In this document: piece after piece, positions 55,825 to 64,000 of the stretch
Layout: every line of letters begins with the position of its first letter
Numbering within the stretch: the stretch's first letter is position 1
Source of the DNA: Ruegeria arenilitoris
Lineage (GTDB): Bacteria > Pseudomonadota > Alphaproteobacteria > Rhodobacterales > Rhodobacteraceae
NCBI RefSeq assembly: GCF_013035425.1
Contig: NZ_WQHX01000002.1
Location: 248,001-312,000, forward strand
DNA length: 64,000 nt
Reading direction: 5' to 3'
Translations under genes and position numbers: made by a program
The notes under the pieces: generated by a model
The model's database searches: none
Told to the model about the DNA's origin: nothing
The model's input: the letters and a program-made list of their open reading frames with translations, nothing else

Positions 55825-56583
55825 TTAATTCAGCTTTCGAGCGATGATCCAAACCGCATGATAGGTCAGCGGCAAACCTGCCTGATCTTTGTAGGTCTGA
55901 GTATAATCGTCGATGAACTGTGTCAGTCGGGATTTTGTCCAATTCTTCTGAGTTCGCCCGTTCACACCTGTCTTGCGTAAGTAGTCGAGAACGTGACGAG
56001 CAGAGGGAAAACGGGCTTGCTGCACGGATTCTTCGATTTTCACTACCTCTAGGTCATTCTGCACAGCCGCAGCCAGCTCTCTTGCAGAGCACAAGCCGGG
56101 AGCACCGGACGAAGACCCTATTCGTACCAGTTCCCGATATTGTCCATCGCCGAACCCAGACACGGCCAGCCATCCGCCCGGAGCAAGTGCCGATACTGCT
56201 CTGTGAAGCAATTTGACGGGATCCGGAAGCCATTGAATCATAGATGAAGATGCGATCAAGTCTGGATGTCTAGGCCATTCAATCTCTACTGCATCACCGC
56301 AAATAAATCCGGCATTGAAAGCCTCGGCCGTTTGTTGGGCCTCAGGAGCAAGATCATTAAGTGTCAGCGCTCCGAGCTCGAATTCGGCCCGCAACAGTTG
56401 CGTTAAATGGCCAGTGCCGCAACCCAATTCCAATGCAGAAGAGAAATGTTGAGGCGCACCACTGTCATGCAGGTCCTGGATCAACCGATCAGCGATACCA
56501 GCCTGTTGGTTCGCTGTTTCGTGATAGCTGCTGAAACTTCGGCTGAAACTGCGTCGCACCCGATCTACAAGCTGTGCTGTCAT
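55825..56583 (-). CDS. bioC: Malonyl-ACP O-methyltransferase BioC
   Basis: A 252-residue class I methyltransferase of the BioC type. Motif I is ALELGCGTGHLTQLL, and IASSSMIQWLPDP is the BioC-typical motif after strand 4. It methylates malonyl-ACP to start pimelate synthesis. The start at 56583 makes an ATGA overlap with bioG; the frame is open upstream inside that gene. Last gene of bioBFDAGC. Confidence 0.88.
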   Translation of the reverse strand: MTAQLVDRVRRSFSRSFSSYHETANQQAGIADRLIQDLHDSGAPQHFSSALELGCGTGHLTQLLRAEFELGALTLNDLAPEAQQTAEAFNAGFICGDAVEIEWPRHPDLIASSSMIQWLPDPVKLLHRAVSALAPGGWLAVSGFGDGQYRELVRIGSSSGAPGLCSARELAAAVQNDLEVVKIEESVQQARFPSARHVLDYLRKTGVNGRTQKNWTKSRLTQFIDDYTQTYKDQAGLPLTYHAVWIIARKLN

Positions 56584-57200
56584 GAAATCCATTCCGCCCA
56601 ACTTTGTCCTTGTCCAAACGGGATATGCGGACCGGAAACATGTCGAACTGCCTGAAGTTGCGATGCCCATGCCAACTTTTGCGCCCGCGAAGGAATTATC
56701 CGGTCGCGTAGCGGTATCCAAATACGGTCAAACCTGGTTTCCGGCGCTGAACCGCGTTCAATAATCGCGTGTAGCTCTGCACGGGCAGCCGCAATATCAA
56801 TCGCGGGCACAGATGACTTCAAGCCAGCCCGAAGGCAAAACTTGGAAAAACTATCAGCAGAGAGATTGTCAGCTGTTGAACGGATCAGAGTCGGCGCGAT
56901 ACCTTTTTTGCAATCAGCGGGCATTAAAGTACCACTGATCGCAATCTTCCGCGTTGGCTTAAACCCGATCCTCGCCATCCAATGTGCGGCAGAGGCTACG
57001 CCGAAGGAAAAGGCAACAACGCTGACTTCGTCGTACTGAGCCAATTCTGGAATAGGGTCGTCCAATTGGGTGTAATCCTCGACCAGTAGGACTGAACCCT
57101 TACCCTGAAGCCCGTTAAAAGCCGCCGCGCCTACAGCCCAGCCGCCAAAGACAACAGTAATCGATGCCGAACCCCCACGTGACAACCACTTCCGCTTCAT
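56580..57200 (-). CDS. bioG: Pimeloyl-ACP methyl ester esterase BioG (DUF452)
   Basis: A 206-residue BioG-type (DUF452) hydrolase. VVFGGWAVG is the oxyanion region, VVAFSFGVAS the nucleophile elbow (Ser in SFG), and a His is in VSGPHIPFG. It removes the methyl group that BioC added once the pimeloyl chain is made. The ATG at 57200 shares one base with the bioA stop (TAATG) and its stop overlaps bioC. Confidence 0.85.
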   Translation of the reverse strand: MKRKWLSRGGSASITVVFGGWAVGAAAFNGLQGKGSVLLVEDYTQLDDPIPELAQYDEVSVVAFSFGVASAAHWMARIGFKPTRKIAISGTLMPADCKKGIAPTLIRSTADNLSADSFSKFCLRAGLKSSVPAIDIAAARAELHAIIERGSAPETRFDRIWIPLRDRIIPSRAQKLAWASQLQAVRHVSGPHIPFGQGQSWAEWIS

Positions 57201-58483
57201 TAAATTTCCTTGGCTAGTGAGACCATGGCCGCTGTCACACAGCTTAGCTCCTCGGGCGAGATGATATATGGCGGCATACAGTAAATATTGCGGGCATGAG
57301 GGCGCAGCCAAACACCTGTTTCAGGTGCAAACCGATGAGCAATCGCTGGATCAACACGTTTTTCCATTTCGATTACACCAATCGCACCTAAGATGCGGGT
57401 ATTGGCAACGCCAGGTAGTTCTCTTGCTGGGGCCAGTTCCTGATCCATCTGGTTTGCAATATTACTGACATCCTTGCGCCAGCTGCGTTGCTTGAGCTGA
57501 TCCAAGCTTGCTATGGCTGCGGCGCAAGCCAACGGATTAGCCATGTAAGTCGGCCCATGCATCATTACACCAGCTTTACTTTGACCAATGCCAAGCGCCA
57601 CTGGTTCCGACGTGACCGTTGCCGCCATAGTAATGTGCCCGCCAGTCAGAGCTTTACCAAGACAAACGATATCCGGCGCGATACCTGCATGATCCATAGC
57701 AAACAGCTCACCTGTCCGACCGAACCCAGTGGCGATTTCATCAAGGATTAACAATATCCCATGAGCATTGCATAAATCCCGCGCACCCCGCAGCCATGCG
57801 GGATGGTAAAAAAACATACCCCCTGCCCCTTGAACCACAGGTTCAAGAATAATGGCTGCTATCCGATCACCCTTTGATTCCAAGAGCGCCTCAAGCGCCC
57901 CAAGCCCATTCAAGCGTGTGTCATCTGTCCAATCCTGATCGAACGCAATAGGTGGTCGCGGAACAAAATGCTGGATAGACAAAACCCCGCGAAAAAATCC
58001 GTGCATGCCATTCACCGGATCACAGACACTCATGGCTTTCCATGTATCGCCGTGATAGCCACCACGCACGGTGGCAAATTCAGTTCTTTGGGAATTCCCC
58101 CTAGCCATCTGGTATTGAACGGCCATTTTCAGTGCCACTTCGACCGAAACAGAGCCGCTGTCACTGAAAAAAATGCGATTTAGCTCTTTCGGAAGCAACT
58201 CGATAAGTCGGCGTCCTAACTCGATTGCGGGTTCATGGGTCAACCCACCGAACATTGTGTGTGGCATCTGCGACAACTGAGCCTTCATTGCGTCTGCGAT
58301 GGCCGGATGACGATGCCCATGGATTACGCACCACCATGAAGACATGGCATCGATCATCCTGACCCCGTCATCGCGCGTCAGCCACACCCCTTCGGACTGA
58401 GCGATCAGATGCACCGGCCCCGGGTCCATGATATTTGTATAAGGGTGCCAAAGATGGCGGGCGTCGAATTCAAGGGGTGTCAC
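57200..58483 (-). CDS. bioA: Adenosylmethionine-8-amino-7-oxononanoate aminotransferase
   Basis: A 427-residue class III aminotransferase. WHPYTNIMDPGPV and SWWCVIHGHRHP are BioA-specific, the PLP Asp is in LLILDEIATGFGRTG, and the Lys is in CLGKALTGGHITMA. It converts KAPA to DAPA with SAM as donor. The reading frame is intact. It starts in an ATGA overlap with the bioD stop. Confidence 0.93.
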   Translation of the reverse strand: MTPLEFDARHLWHPYTNIMDPGPVHLIAQSEGVWLTRDDGVRMIDAMSSWWCVIHGHRHPAIADAMKAQLSQMPHTMFGGLTHEPAIELGRRLIELLPKELNRIFFSDSGSVSVEVALKMAVQYQMARGNSQRTEFATVRGGYHGDTWKAMSVCDPVNGMHGFFRGVLSIQHFVPRPPIAFDQDWTDDTRLNGLGALEALLESKGDRIAAIILEPVVQGAGGMFFYHPAWLRGARDLCNAHGILLILDEIATGFGRTGELFAMDHAGIAPDIVCLGKALTGGHITMAATVTSEPVALGIGQSKAGVMMHGPTYMANPLACAAAIASLDQLKQRSWRKDVSNIANQMDQELAPARELPGVANTRILGAIGVIEMEKRVDPAIAHRFAPETGVWLRPHARNIYCMPPYIISPEELSCVTAAMVSLAKEI

Positions 58484-59101
58484 AAAAATCTCCGGATCGT
58501 ATCGGTATCAATCGTAGCAAAGGCCTTAGACAGGGTCGTAGGGGACAAAGGATCAAGATAAGGCAACCGGCCCAGAAACCGGGTATTACCCATTTCGACG
58601 ATCGTTTTCTCTACGTCCGGTTCTGCGTTGCCAACAAAGGCTACCCCGATCACCGTACAATTGGCATTTCGGAGCGCCTGCAGAGTTAGTATCGTGTGAT
58701 TGATTGTCCCAAGTGCCGTGCGTGCTACCAAAATGACCGGCGCCAACCATTGTCCAAAGAGATCGAGAAAAAAAATGCTGGCGGTTCAGCGGAACCATAA
58801 CTCCACCAGCTCCCTCAACGACAAGAGGTCCATCAATTTTAGGAAGCGCCAACTGATCCAGCCAAATTTCCACACCAGCATCTTCAGCGGACAAATGTGG
58901 TGAAGACGGTCTGTTCAGCCTAAATGCTTCACTCAGCGTTTCTGCACCGGATAAGGACTTGACGGTATCTGTATCCGTGCGGTCCATTAGACCGGATTGC
59001 ACCGGTTTCCAGTAGCGGGCTTTAAGAGCCATTGTAAGACCCGCCGCAAAGACAGTTTTGCCGACACCAGTGTCTGTGCCCGCCACTATAAGCGCACTCA
59101 T
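58480..59101 (-). pseudogene. bioD: bioD, dethiobiotin synthetase, frameshifted at an A8 tract
   Basis: The N-terminal part ([20 protein letters not shown], to [12 protein letters not shown]) and the C-terminal part ([20 protein letters not shown] onward) are in different frames. The switch occurs at an 8-A run on the plus strand (58768-58775). Seven As would restore [18 protein letters not shown] and a 206-residue protein of normal length: the region is 622 bases, and 621 would be in frame. P-loop and substrate motifs are otherwise intact. It may be a real +1 mutation, a sequencing error, or a slippery site. Confidence 0.85.
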
Positions 59102-60220
59102 TCAGTCTTCCTTTGATAATTGTGGATTGTTTCGAACAAAGCGCTGATATCCTCGTGATTAACGTTTCCGGTAATAGAAATTCGGAGCTGCGACCTACCG
59201 CGCGGAACCGTTGGTGGGCGAATGCCGCGAACATCAAAACCCTGCTTTTGCAGCGCGGTAGCCATTCTCATGGCCCGCGCTTCATCACCCAGCATTACTG
59301 GAATAATTTGGCTATTGAGCGTTTCCTTCGGAAAACCGTATCGACGAGCAGATAAATGAGCAGAGGCGACACGAGACTTTGCCGAGGCGCTCAGGTCGCT
59401 TTCGTTTTGTAAAACCTGCAAGGCGGTCCTTACTAACGCGGCGGTGAGCGGTGCCGGAGCGGTCGCGAAAACAAAAGGGCGCGCACGATTAATCAAAGCT
59501 TCGATGAATACTTTCGACCCGCAAATCAACCCACCTGATACGCCTAAACTTTTGCCGCATGTGTGTAATGTCAGTACCTCGGCCTTCAAATCATGGGACA
59601 AACCTCGGCCATTTGGCCCATAGATACCGGTCGCATGAGCTTCATCCACGACAAGCACCGCGTCGCTCTCGACGGCCAGCGACGACAGGTCTGGCAAAGG
59701 CGCAAGATCCCCTTCCATTGAATAAACGCTCTCCACGGCGATCCAGACTTGCCCCAGGCCACCCAAGGCCCGCCATTTAGCAATAATCTTGCGTGCATCG
59801 TTTACATCGTTGTGGGCAAATTTGCGGGTCTCAGCACGACCTCGGCGCATTCCTTCATGAGTCCAAAGCGTCAAATAATACTAGGTCTTCGGCAGCAGGG
59901 AGGGTTGAAAATATCGCCTGATTGGCCTGAAAACCTCCCCCCATAAACAACGCTGCCTCAGCGCCAAAGAAATCTGCAGCCTCTTGCTCCAAAGCTTCAT
60001 GTTCCGCATGGTTTCCGCGCAAAAGACGTGACCCACCGGAACCCAGCGGGACCCCTTTGTCCAACGCGTCCCGCGCGGCCTGCTGCATCAGGCTCGACCG
60101 CGCCAATCCCAGGTAATCATTCGACGCAAAGTCTAGCCCGACCGGTTTTGAGAGCGTGCGGCATCGGTTTCGGTTACACAAAATCCGAGATGTCGATGAA
60201 AGCCGGTCCAAGGCCCTCAT
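59098..60220 (-). pseudogene. bioF: bioF, KAPA synthase, with small deletion and frameshift
   Basis: The 5' part reads LDFASNDYLGLARSS to AAEDLVLFDALDS and then stops. The 3' part resumes in another frame at THEGMRRGRAETRKFAHNDV and continues to the natural end, including the PLP Lys in TLHTCGKSLGVSGG. Between them the family has x-H-A-S; an 11-base deletion around 59855-59862 explains both the lost residues and the shift. The missing His stacks on PLP in KAPA synthases, so the product cannot work. The gene overlaps bioB and bioD by ATGA. Confidence 0.85.
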
Positions 60221-61197
60221 TCAGCTTCGCCTTTACGGCTTTCGCATTCCGCAACTTCAACTCGCAGACCCAATTTGGCAAAAAGCGCGGCATCGGCGTC
60301 GGCCTCTGGGTTTTGGGCGGTCAGAAGTGTTTCTCCAACAAATATCGAATTTGCCCCAGCCAGAAAGCACATTGCCTGAACAGCCTCGCTCATTTCACTT
60401 CGTCCCGCTGACAACCGCACATAAGATCGAGGCATCATGATCCGAGCCATCGCGATCACGCGAACAAATTCAATCGGGTCAATCGGCTTGGCATCTGCCA
60501 ACGGTGTATTTTCTTGCGGCATCAACATGTTGATCGGTACAGATTCTGGTGCCGGATCCATGTTGGCAAGCGTCACCAGCATTTCGACCCGGTCCCGGGT
60601 GACTTCGCCCAGTCCAAGGATACCCCCGGAGCACACTTTTATTCCTGCATCTTGCACACGCCCTAGGGTCTTTATCCTGTCAGCAAACTTACGAGTCGAA
60701 ATGACTTGAGGATAATACCGTTCGGACGTGTCGATGTTGTGATTATAGTAATCCAGCCCAGCGTCACGAAGACGGCGAATTTTGTCCTCGTCCAGTGCCC
60801 CTAGTGTCATACAGGTTTCCATACCAAGACTGCGGACGCCTTTAACCATCTCTACCAGCGCATCCATGTCTCTATCTTTCGGCTCTCGCCACGCTGCTCC
60901 CATGCAAAAACGAGTCGCACCAGCGTCTTGGGCCTTGCGCGCTTCGTGCAATACTCTCTGAACCTCGATCAGTTTAGACGCTGGCAGTTTCGCTCCGTTA
61001 AGCGCCGATTGGGAGCAATAAGCGCAATCTTCGGCACAGCCGCCCGTTTTTATGGACAGTAACTTGGACGTCTGAATCCTGTTGGGAACAAAGTTGTCGC
61101 GATGCACGATCTGCGCACGAAACAGCAAATCCATTAACGGAAGATCATGCAAGGCTTGCGCGGCCTCCAGCTCCCAATCTTTTATTGTGTTGCTCAT
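60217..61197 (-). CDS. bioB: Biotin synthase
   Basis: A 326-residue radical SAM biotin synthase. The cluster motif is [17 protein letters not shown], and further BioB features are [18 protein letters not shown] and the Arg-region [13 protein letters not shown]. It inserts sulfur into dethiobiotin. Intact, first gene of the operon. No good ribosome site lies directly before the ATG, and a BioR-like box occupies that position. Confidence 0.95.
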   Translation of the reverse strand: MSNTIKDWELEAAQALHDLPLMDLLFRAQIVHRDNFVPNRIQTSKLLSIKTGGCAEDCAYCSQSALNGAKLPASKLIEVQRVLHEARKAQDAGATRFCMGAAWREPKDRDMDALVEMVKGVRSLGMETCMTLGALDEDKIRRLRDAGLDYYNHNIDTSERYYPQVISTRKFADRIKTLGRVQDAGIKVCSGGILGLGEVTRDRVEMLVTLANMDPAPESVPINMLMPQENTPLADAKPIDPIEFVRVIAMARIMMPRSYVRLSAGRSEMSEAVQAMCFLAGANSIFVGETLLTAQNPEADADAALFAKLGLRVEVAECESRKGEAE

Positions 61198-61198
61198 T

Positions 61199-61208
61199 TT
61201 ATCGATAT
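61199..61208. promoter_or_regulatory. BioR-like box, proximal
   Basis: TTATCGATAT matches the alphaproteobacterial BioR consensus TTATMKATAA at nine of ten positions. It begins one base upstream of the bioB start codon; a second candidate lies 40 bases further up. Confidence 0.5.
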
Positions 61209-61238
61209 TTTTAGCCTTGATTCTTGTCTTTGGCTTTT

Positions 61239-61248
61239 TTATCGATTT
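61239..61248. promoter_or_regulatory. BioR-like box, distal
   Basis: TTATCGATTT matches TTATMKATAA at eight of ten positions and lies exactly 40 bases (about four helical turns) from the proximal box. Paired sites would favour cooperative repressor binding. Confidence 0.4.
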
Positions 61249-61969
61249 TTTCTAAGGTCACAATGTTTTTCTTCAACATTACATTGAGTTAATAGCGCTC
61301 AGATGCTTAGGCTTCGTTTCGTTGTAAACTTCAAGAATAATCAGATTCGACACTTTTCCCCTATTCGTCAAAGCTGTGACTTGAAAACACTCAGCCAACC
61401 GGGTGGAAAGGGGTTTTTGAGACGAGCAAAACTCAGGCTCTATACTAGTCAGAAAGTCGGCAAGAGAGTTGGATGCGAATTTACCGTCACTGCAAATCCT
61501 AGGGCATCATAAAGTAGCTGAGGGTGCGCATTATTTGCGTGGAGAATAATCTCAAAGAACTAAACTCGGTCTCGGTTTTGCGAACACCGTTTTTGCCCCG
61601 GCGTTAGTCGTCGCTAAACAAAGAGTGGCACTGGTAAATCAAAGTAGATTTTCTGTCGTCGACCCCGGAAAATTAACGTTTCAACGCATCTCAACTGACA
61701 AATCGTTTTTTTGTAGATCGCACTCAACCATTTCAGCCTCCTTTTGATCGAGCCTCACAACTACTCCTCGCGACCCTAGCAACGTCCACCACTGTGTCTT
61801 TTCAGCGCCAAGTGTTTAGTGCGGCAAAATCAAAAAGAACAAAGCACTCCGGTGAATGACACTTCGTCACAATACAGACGCCCATTGGCTTTAGGAGAAA
61901 TCAAGGACGAGACCTTATCGGGTCTACAGCCAGGCATATCAAAGATCTCCGCGTTCGACCTCCAAAAGC
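61249..61969. other. Intergenic region upstream of the biotin operon
   Basis: About 720 bases, A+T-rich, with no convincing gene. It must hold the bioB promoter at one end. The largest frame (61303-61512, plus) shows no domain or ribosome site. I see no inverted terminal repeats or transposase remnant. Confidence 0.4.
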
Positions 61970-63106
61970 CTAATGATTGTGATTAAGCATCCATGGCCAT
62001 CCCTTAAGCGCTGCAGGCGTCGAAGACACCCCATCTGCAACTTTGAAATCACCGTATACTCGACTGCCATCTGGCGCAAAAAACTGATCATGCTGGTGCG
62101 AATGCAGATCGGGGCCGCACTCTGAGACAGCATCGCGCATGCAATTCGCCATAATTTGTGCGGATTCTTCTGTCCAACCGGCGACATAGTCAGCATGAGC
62201 GGACGTACCCTTTGGCACATTGTCCATACGATCTGATGCAAAATACCAGTCAGAGTCAAACGGTACATCCGACCAATTAACATTCTGGGTCAGCTGCGGA
62301 ATCGTATAAGGGTGAGAGCGCGGGCAACGGCCATGAACGGAGTACGCGACGTGCTTGGTGCCGCCCGGGCTGGAAAGTATCGGCGATCCGTCGGCATTCA
62401 CGGCAACGCAATCAGGAAAAATGACTTCTAATGTCAAACCGTCGTGAGGAGAAATCCGAATGTCACCCCCCCAAATTTCTTGATCTTTCTTGCTTACAAC
62501 GACACCGCTAGACCCCTTAACATCTGCGTTGGTTAAAATTTCAAGGCCTTGCGGAATTGGTTTGATCTTGCTGCGATCATTCACCCAACTCTTATAATAA
62601 TTCGTTATAGCTGTAGGGAGAACAACTTCCCCTCTTTCGTTAAAAAGCGCCGGAATCCAATAAGCAGAACGGTTCGTGACACCGCCATCGCAGGTCGTCC
62701 GACCCGAGTGGATAATGTCACTACTAGTGCTGTCGGCATCGACCTCGGCATTACCAAAAAACATATGCAGATGAGCTGCACCGGGTTGCCCGGGATAAAC
62801 AACCGGGTCATCATACGAATAGTGTGAAGGCACGCAAAAAAAGCGAAAACCATGACCGTCTATGTTGCCCTTCTCACCGCGAGGTACAGGCATAGACCCC
62901 TTATCGGTGCCGCGCGTAACGACATGGTGGAAATCCGACGAAGCGTGTTGCGCGTTTGTTTGGCTTGCTGTCCCTCCGACGGCTAATATGCACATCGTTA
63001 TTAGCAAATTGACGTAACTAGATGCAGCGACAGACCTGCGCTTGGTTTGCCCTGAGGATCTTGAAAAGCTCTCGACAAAGGCCGCCAGAAAAAAACGATC
63101 GGTCAT
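61970..63106 (-). CDS. DUF1996 exported protein
   Basis: A 378-residue protein with a long, atypical N-terminus containing one hydrophobic segment (VNLLITMCILAVGGTASQ), probably a signal ending near SQTNA. The rest matches DUF1996: GFRFFCVPSHYSYDDPVVYP, AAHLHMFFGNAEVD, CDGGVTNRSAYWIPALF, GTKHVAYSVHGRCPRSHP, then HSHQHDQFF. The family is common in fungi and actinobacteria, with His/Asp-rich motifs suggesting metal or carbohydrate binding; function unknown. The ATG at 63106 has AAAGGA upstream; a GTG six codons earlier is an alternative. Confidence 0.78.
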   Translation of the reverse strand: MTDRFFLAAFVESFSRSSGQTKRRSVAASSYVNLLITMCILAVGGTASQTNAQHASSDFHHVVTRGTDKGSMPVPRGEKGNIDGHGFRFFCVPSHYSYDDPVVYPGQPGAAHLHMFFGNAEVDADSTSSDIIHSGRTTCDGGVTNRSAYWIPALFNERGEVVLPTAITNYYKSWVNDRSKIKPIPQGLEILTNADVKGSSGVVVSKKDQEIWGGDIRISPHDGLTLEVIFPDCVAVNADGSPILSSPGGTKHVAYSVHGRCPRSHPYTIPQLTQNVNWSDVPFDSDWYFASDRMDNVPKGTSAHADYVAGWTEESAQIMANCMRDAVSECGPDLHSHQHDQFFAPDGSRVYGDFKVADGVSSTPAALKGWPWMLNHNH

Positions 63107-63467
63107 CTTTGCTGTTCCTTTCACTAACTACAAACTACCACCTCTATGGCGGGCACACGGTTCAATACTAAAATAACTTAGTTATCCCCGCTCTCATATC
63201 AAATCCTGCAAAAAAATTGTCGCAGCTTCTTTAAAAAACGGACGTCTTTGTGAATAAATGCACCCAAATCAAAACTATTGTTTAATCCTTTAGGTCTGCT
63301 GCCCCAATGAGCTCTTCAATTTCGCGAGAATGTCGCTCGACTATGGTCATTTTGCCCGGCCCGAGGCCTTAAAGACCAGGTCGACGACGCAATCCGACAA
63401 GAATCCACTCGATTGTGAATCCATAGACCGTTACTCAGACGCTTTGGTCTGCGAAAATCACGGCAGC
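63107..63467. other. Intergenic region
   Basis: About 360 bases between the DUF1996 gene and the outer-membrane gene, A+T-rich at the left end. It presumably holds the DUF1996 promoter. No gene, repeat or clear terminator seen. Confidence 0.4.
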
Positions 63468-64000
63468 TCAGAAGTGAAACGCCACCGCTGCATAAATCCC
63501 GTTCTGGTCGACATCATAAGCAAACTCGCCACTATCGCGATCAGTGGAATAGTCTATTCCATAGAATTGATAGCCGAAGCGCAAAGACGTATTCTCCCAC
63601 CCCTGCCAGTCAAAACCGGCCAAGACTAAATACTGAAGATCATCGCCGTTCACGCCAAATCCGCTCAGTTCCGCACGGGCTCCAAAACCCCATTTATCAT
63701 TGATTTCAGTCGCATACCGCAGGGTAATCAGCGGCTCGAACCATTCTTCAGTACCACCAAGGGAAAGACTTGGACCCGGGGTATTTATGTCAATTTCTTG
63801 CTTGAGCCGATTCCATTTAACACCAATCGCCGCATCAGCAGCGTATCTTCTGCCCGAAGCATTTACACCGTTTGCGAACCGGTAAGCGCCCTGCAGGTTA
63901 AAAAACGTTTGACGGACATCCACTTCGACATCCGTTCGTCCTGCGCCAATTGGTAAAGTGCCATCTTCGCCAAGCTTTACATAGTAGAGCTCGGAAACGA
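63468..64000 (-). CDS. Outer-membrane beta-barrel protein, 3' part only
   Basis: The C-terminal 177 residues of a protein whose 5' end lies beyond the window; the frame is open to the edge. It shows alternating amphipathic strands (FNLQGAYRFANGVN, YAADAAIGVKWNRLKQEIDI, LRFGYQFYGIDYS) and the terminal Phe of outer-membrane proteins (YAAVAFHF). It is probably an 8- to 12-strand barrel; exact family not recognised. Confidence 0.7.
   Translation of the reverse strand, partial: VSELYYVKLGEDGTLPIGAGRTDVEVDVRQTFFNLQGAYRFANGVNASGRRYAADAAIGVKWNRLKQEIDINTPGPSLSLGGTEEWFEPLITLRYATEINDKWGFGARAELSGFGVNGDDLQYLVLAGFDWQGWENTSLRFGYQFYGIDYSTDRDSGEFAYDVDQNGIYAAVAFHF

Noticed and set aside
61303..61512. Sixty-nine-codon plus-strand frame upstream of the biotin operon
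   Set aside because: Short, without a ribosome site or recognisable motif, in an A+T-rich intergenic region.
63330..63629. Plus-strand frame at the right end
   Set aside because: Its second half is antisense to the outer-membrane barrel gene, whose strand pattern and terminal Phe are convincing.

Overview
The window looks like chromosomal DNA from a marine alphaproteobacterium of the Rhodobacterales (Roseobacter group). The evidence is the moderate G+C, the PhaR/phasin/PhaC/PhaZ granule locus, TRAP transporters, the bioBFDAGC biotin operon order, a bufferin operon, ThyX, and several small families (DUF6151, DUF6280, tandem DUF1194, an LdtR-like MarR protein) typical of that order. Nearly all of it is gene-dense housekeeping or metabolic DNA. 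I saw no insertion sequence, prophage, integrase or CRISPR array. One tRNA gene (Cys) is present.

Layout. 1-7.0 kb: an M90-type peptidase, then a five-gene set with two glutamine-synthetase-like ligases, a class I amidotransferase, a FAD oxidoreductase and a DegT-type aminotransferase; the first and second genes are each preceded by the same palindrome (AATTTGATCAAATT). 7.0-12.9 kb: a secreted trypsin-like protease and the PHB locus (phaR, phaP, phaC, divergent phaZ), with PhaR-type boxes in front of the genes. 13-17.6 kb: hydrolases and thrS. 17.8-20.3 kb: a four-gene bufferin (copper-binding modified peptide) operon with a hairpin between the precursor and its modifying enzyme. 20.3-33.9 kb: small stress genes, cspA, thyX, gloA, two DUF1194 proteins, regulators, sdhE, an aminotransferase, a MATE exporter and parE. 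33.9-34.9 kb: a solitary MrcB-N/HNH nuclease. 35.4-45.0 kb: an eight-gene operon (hydrolase, Fe-alcohol dehydrogenase, aldehyde dehydrogenase, GS-like ligase, TRAP transporter, N-formylglutamate amidohydrolase-like protein) divergent from an RpiR regulator; I read it as uptake and gamma-glutamylated degradation of an amino alcohol or similar amine. 45-54.5 kb: assorted conserved genes including ygfZ, efp, cobQ, a PopZ-like protein, tolC and a pcm-like gene. 54.6-61.2 kb: tRNA-Cys, a GntR regulator (candidate BioR) and a fully overlapping biotin operon in which bioF and bioD are both frameshifted. 62-64 kb: a DUF1996 exported protein and the 3' part of an outer-membrane barrel gene.

The most interesting points are the damaged biotin operon (an inferred 11-base deletion removing the conserved active-site His of bioF, and an A8-tract frameshift in bioD), the bufferin operon with its internal hairpin, the amino-alcohol/gamma-glutamyl operon, an alpha/beta hydrolase lacking its nucleophile, the paired palindromes of the first GS-like cluster, and the isolated modification-dependent-type nuclease. 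Family assignments rest on motifs read by eye and remembered family features; no database search was run.
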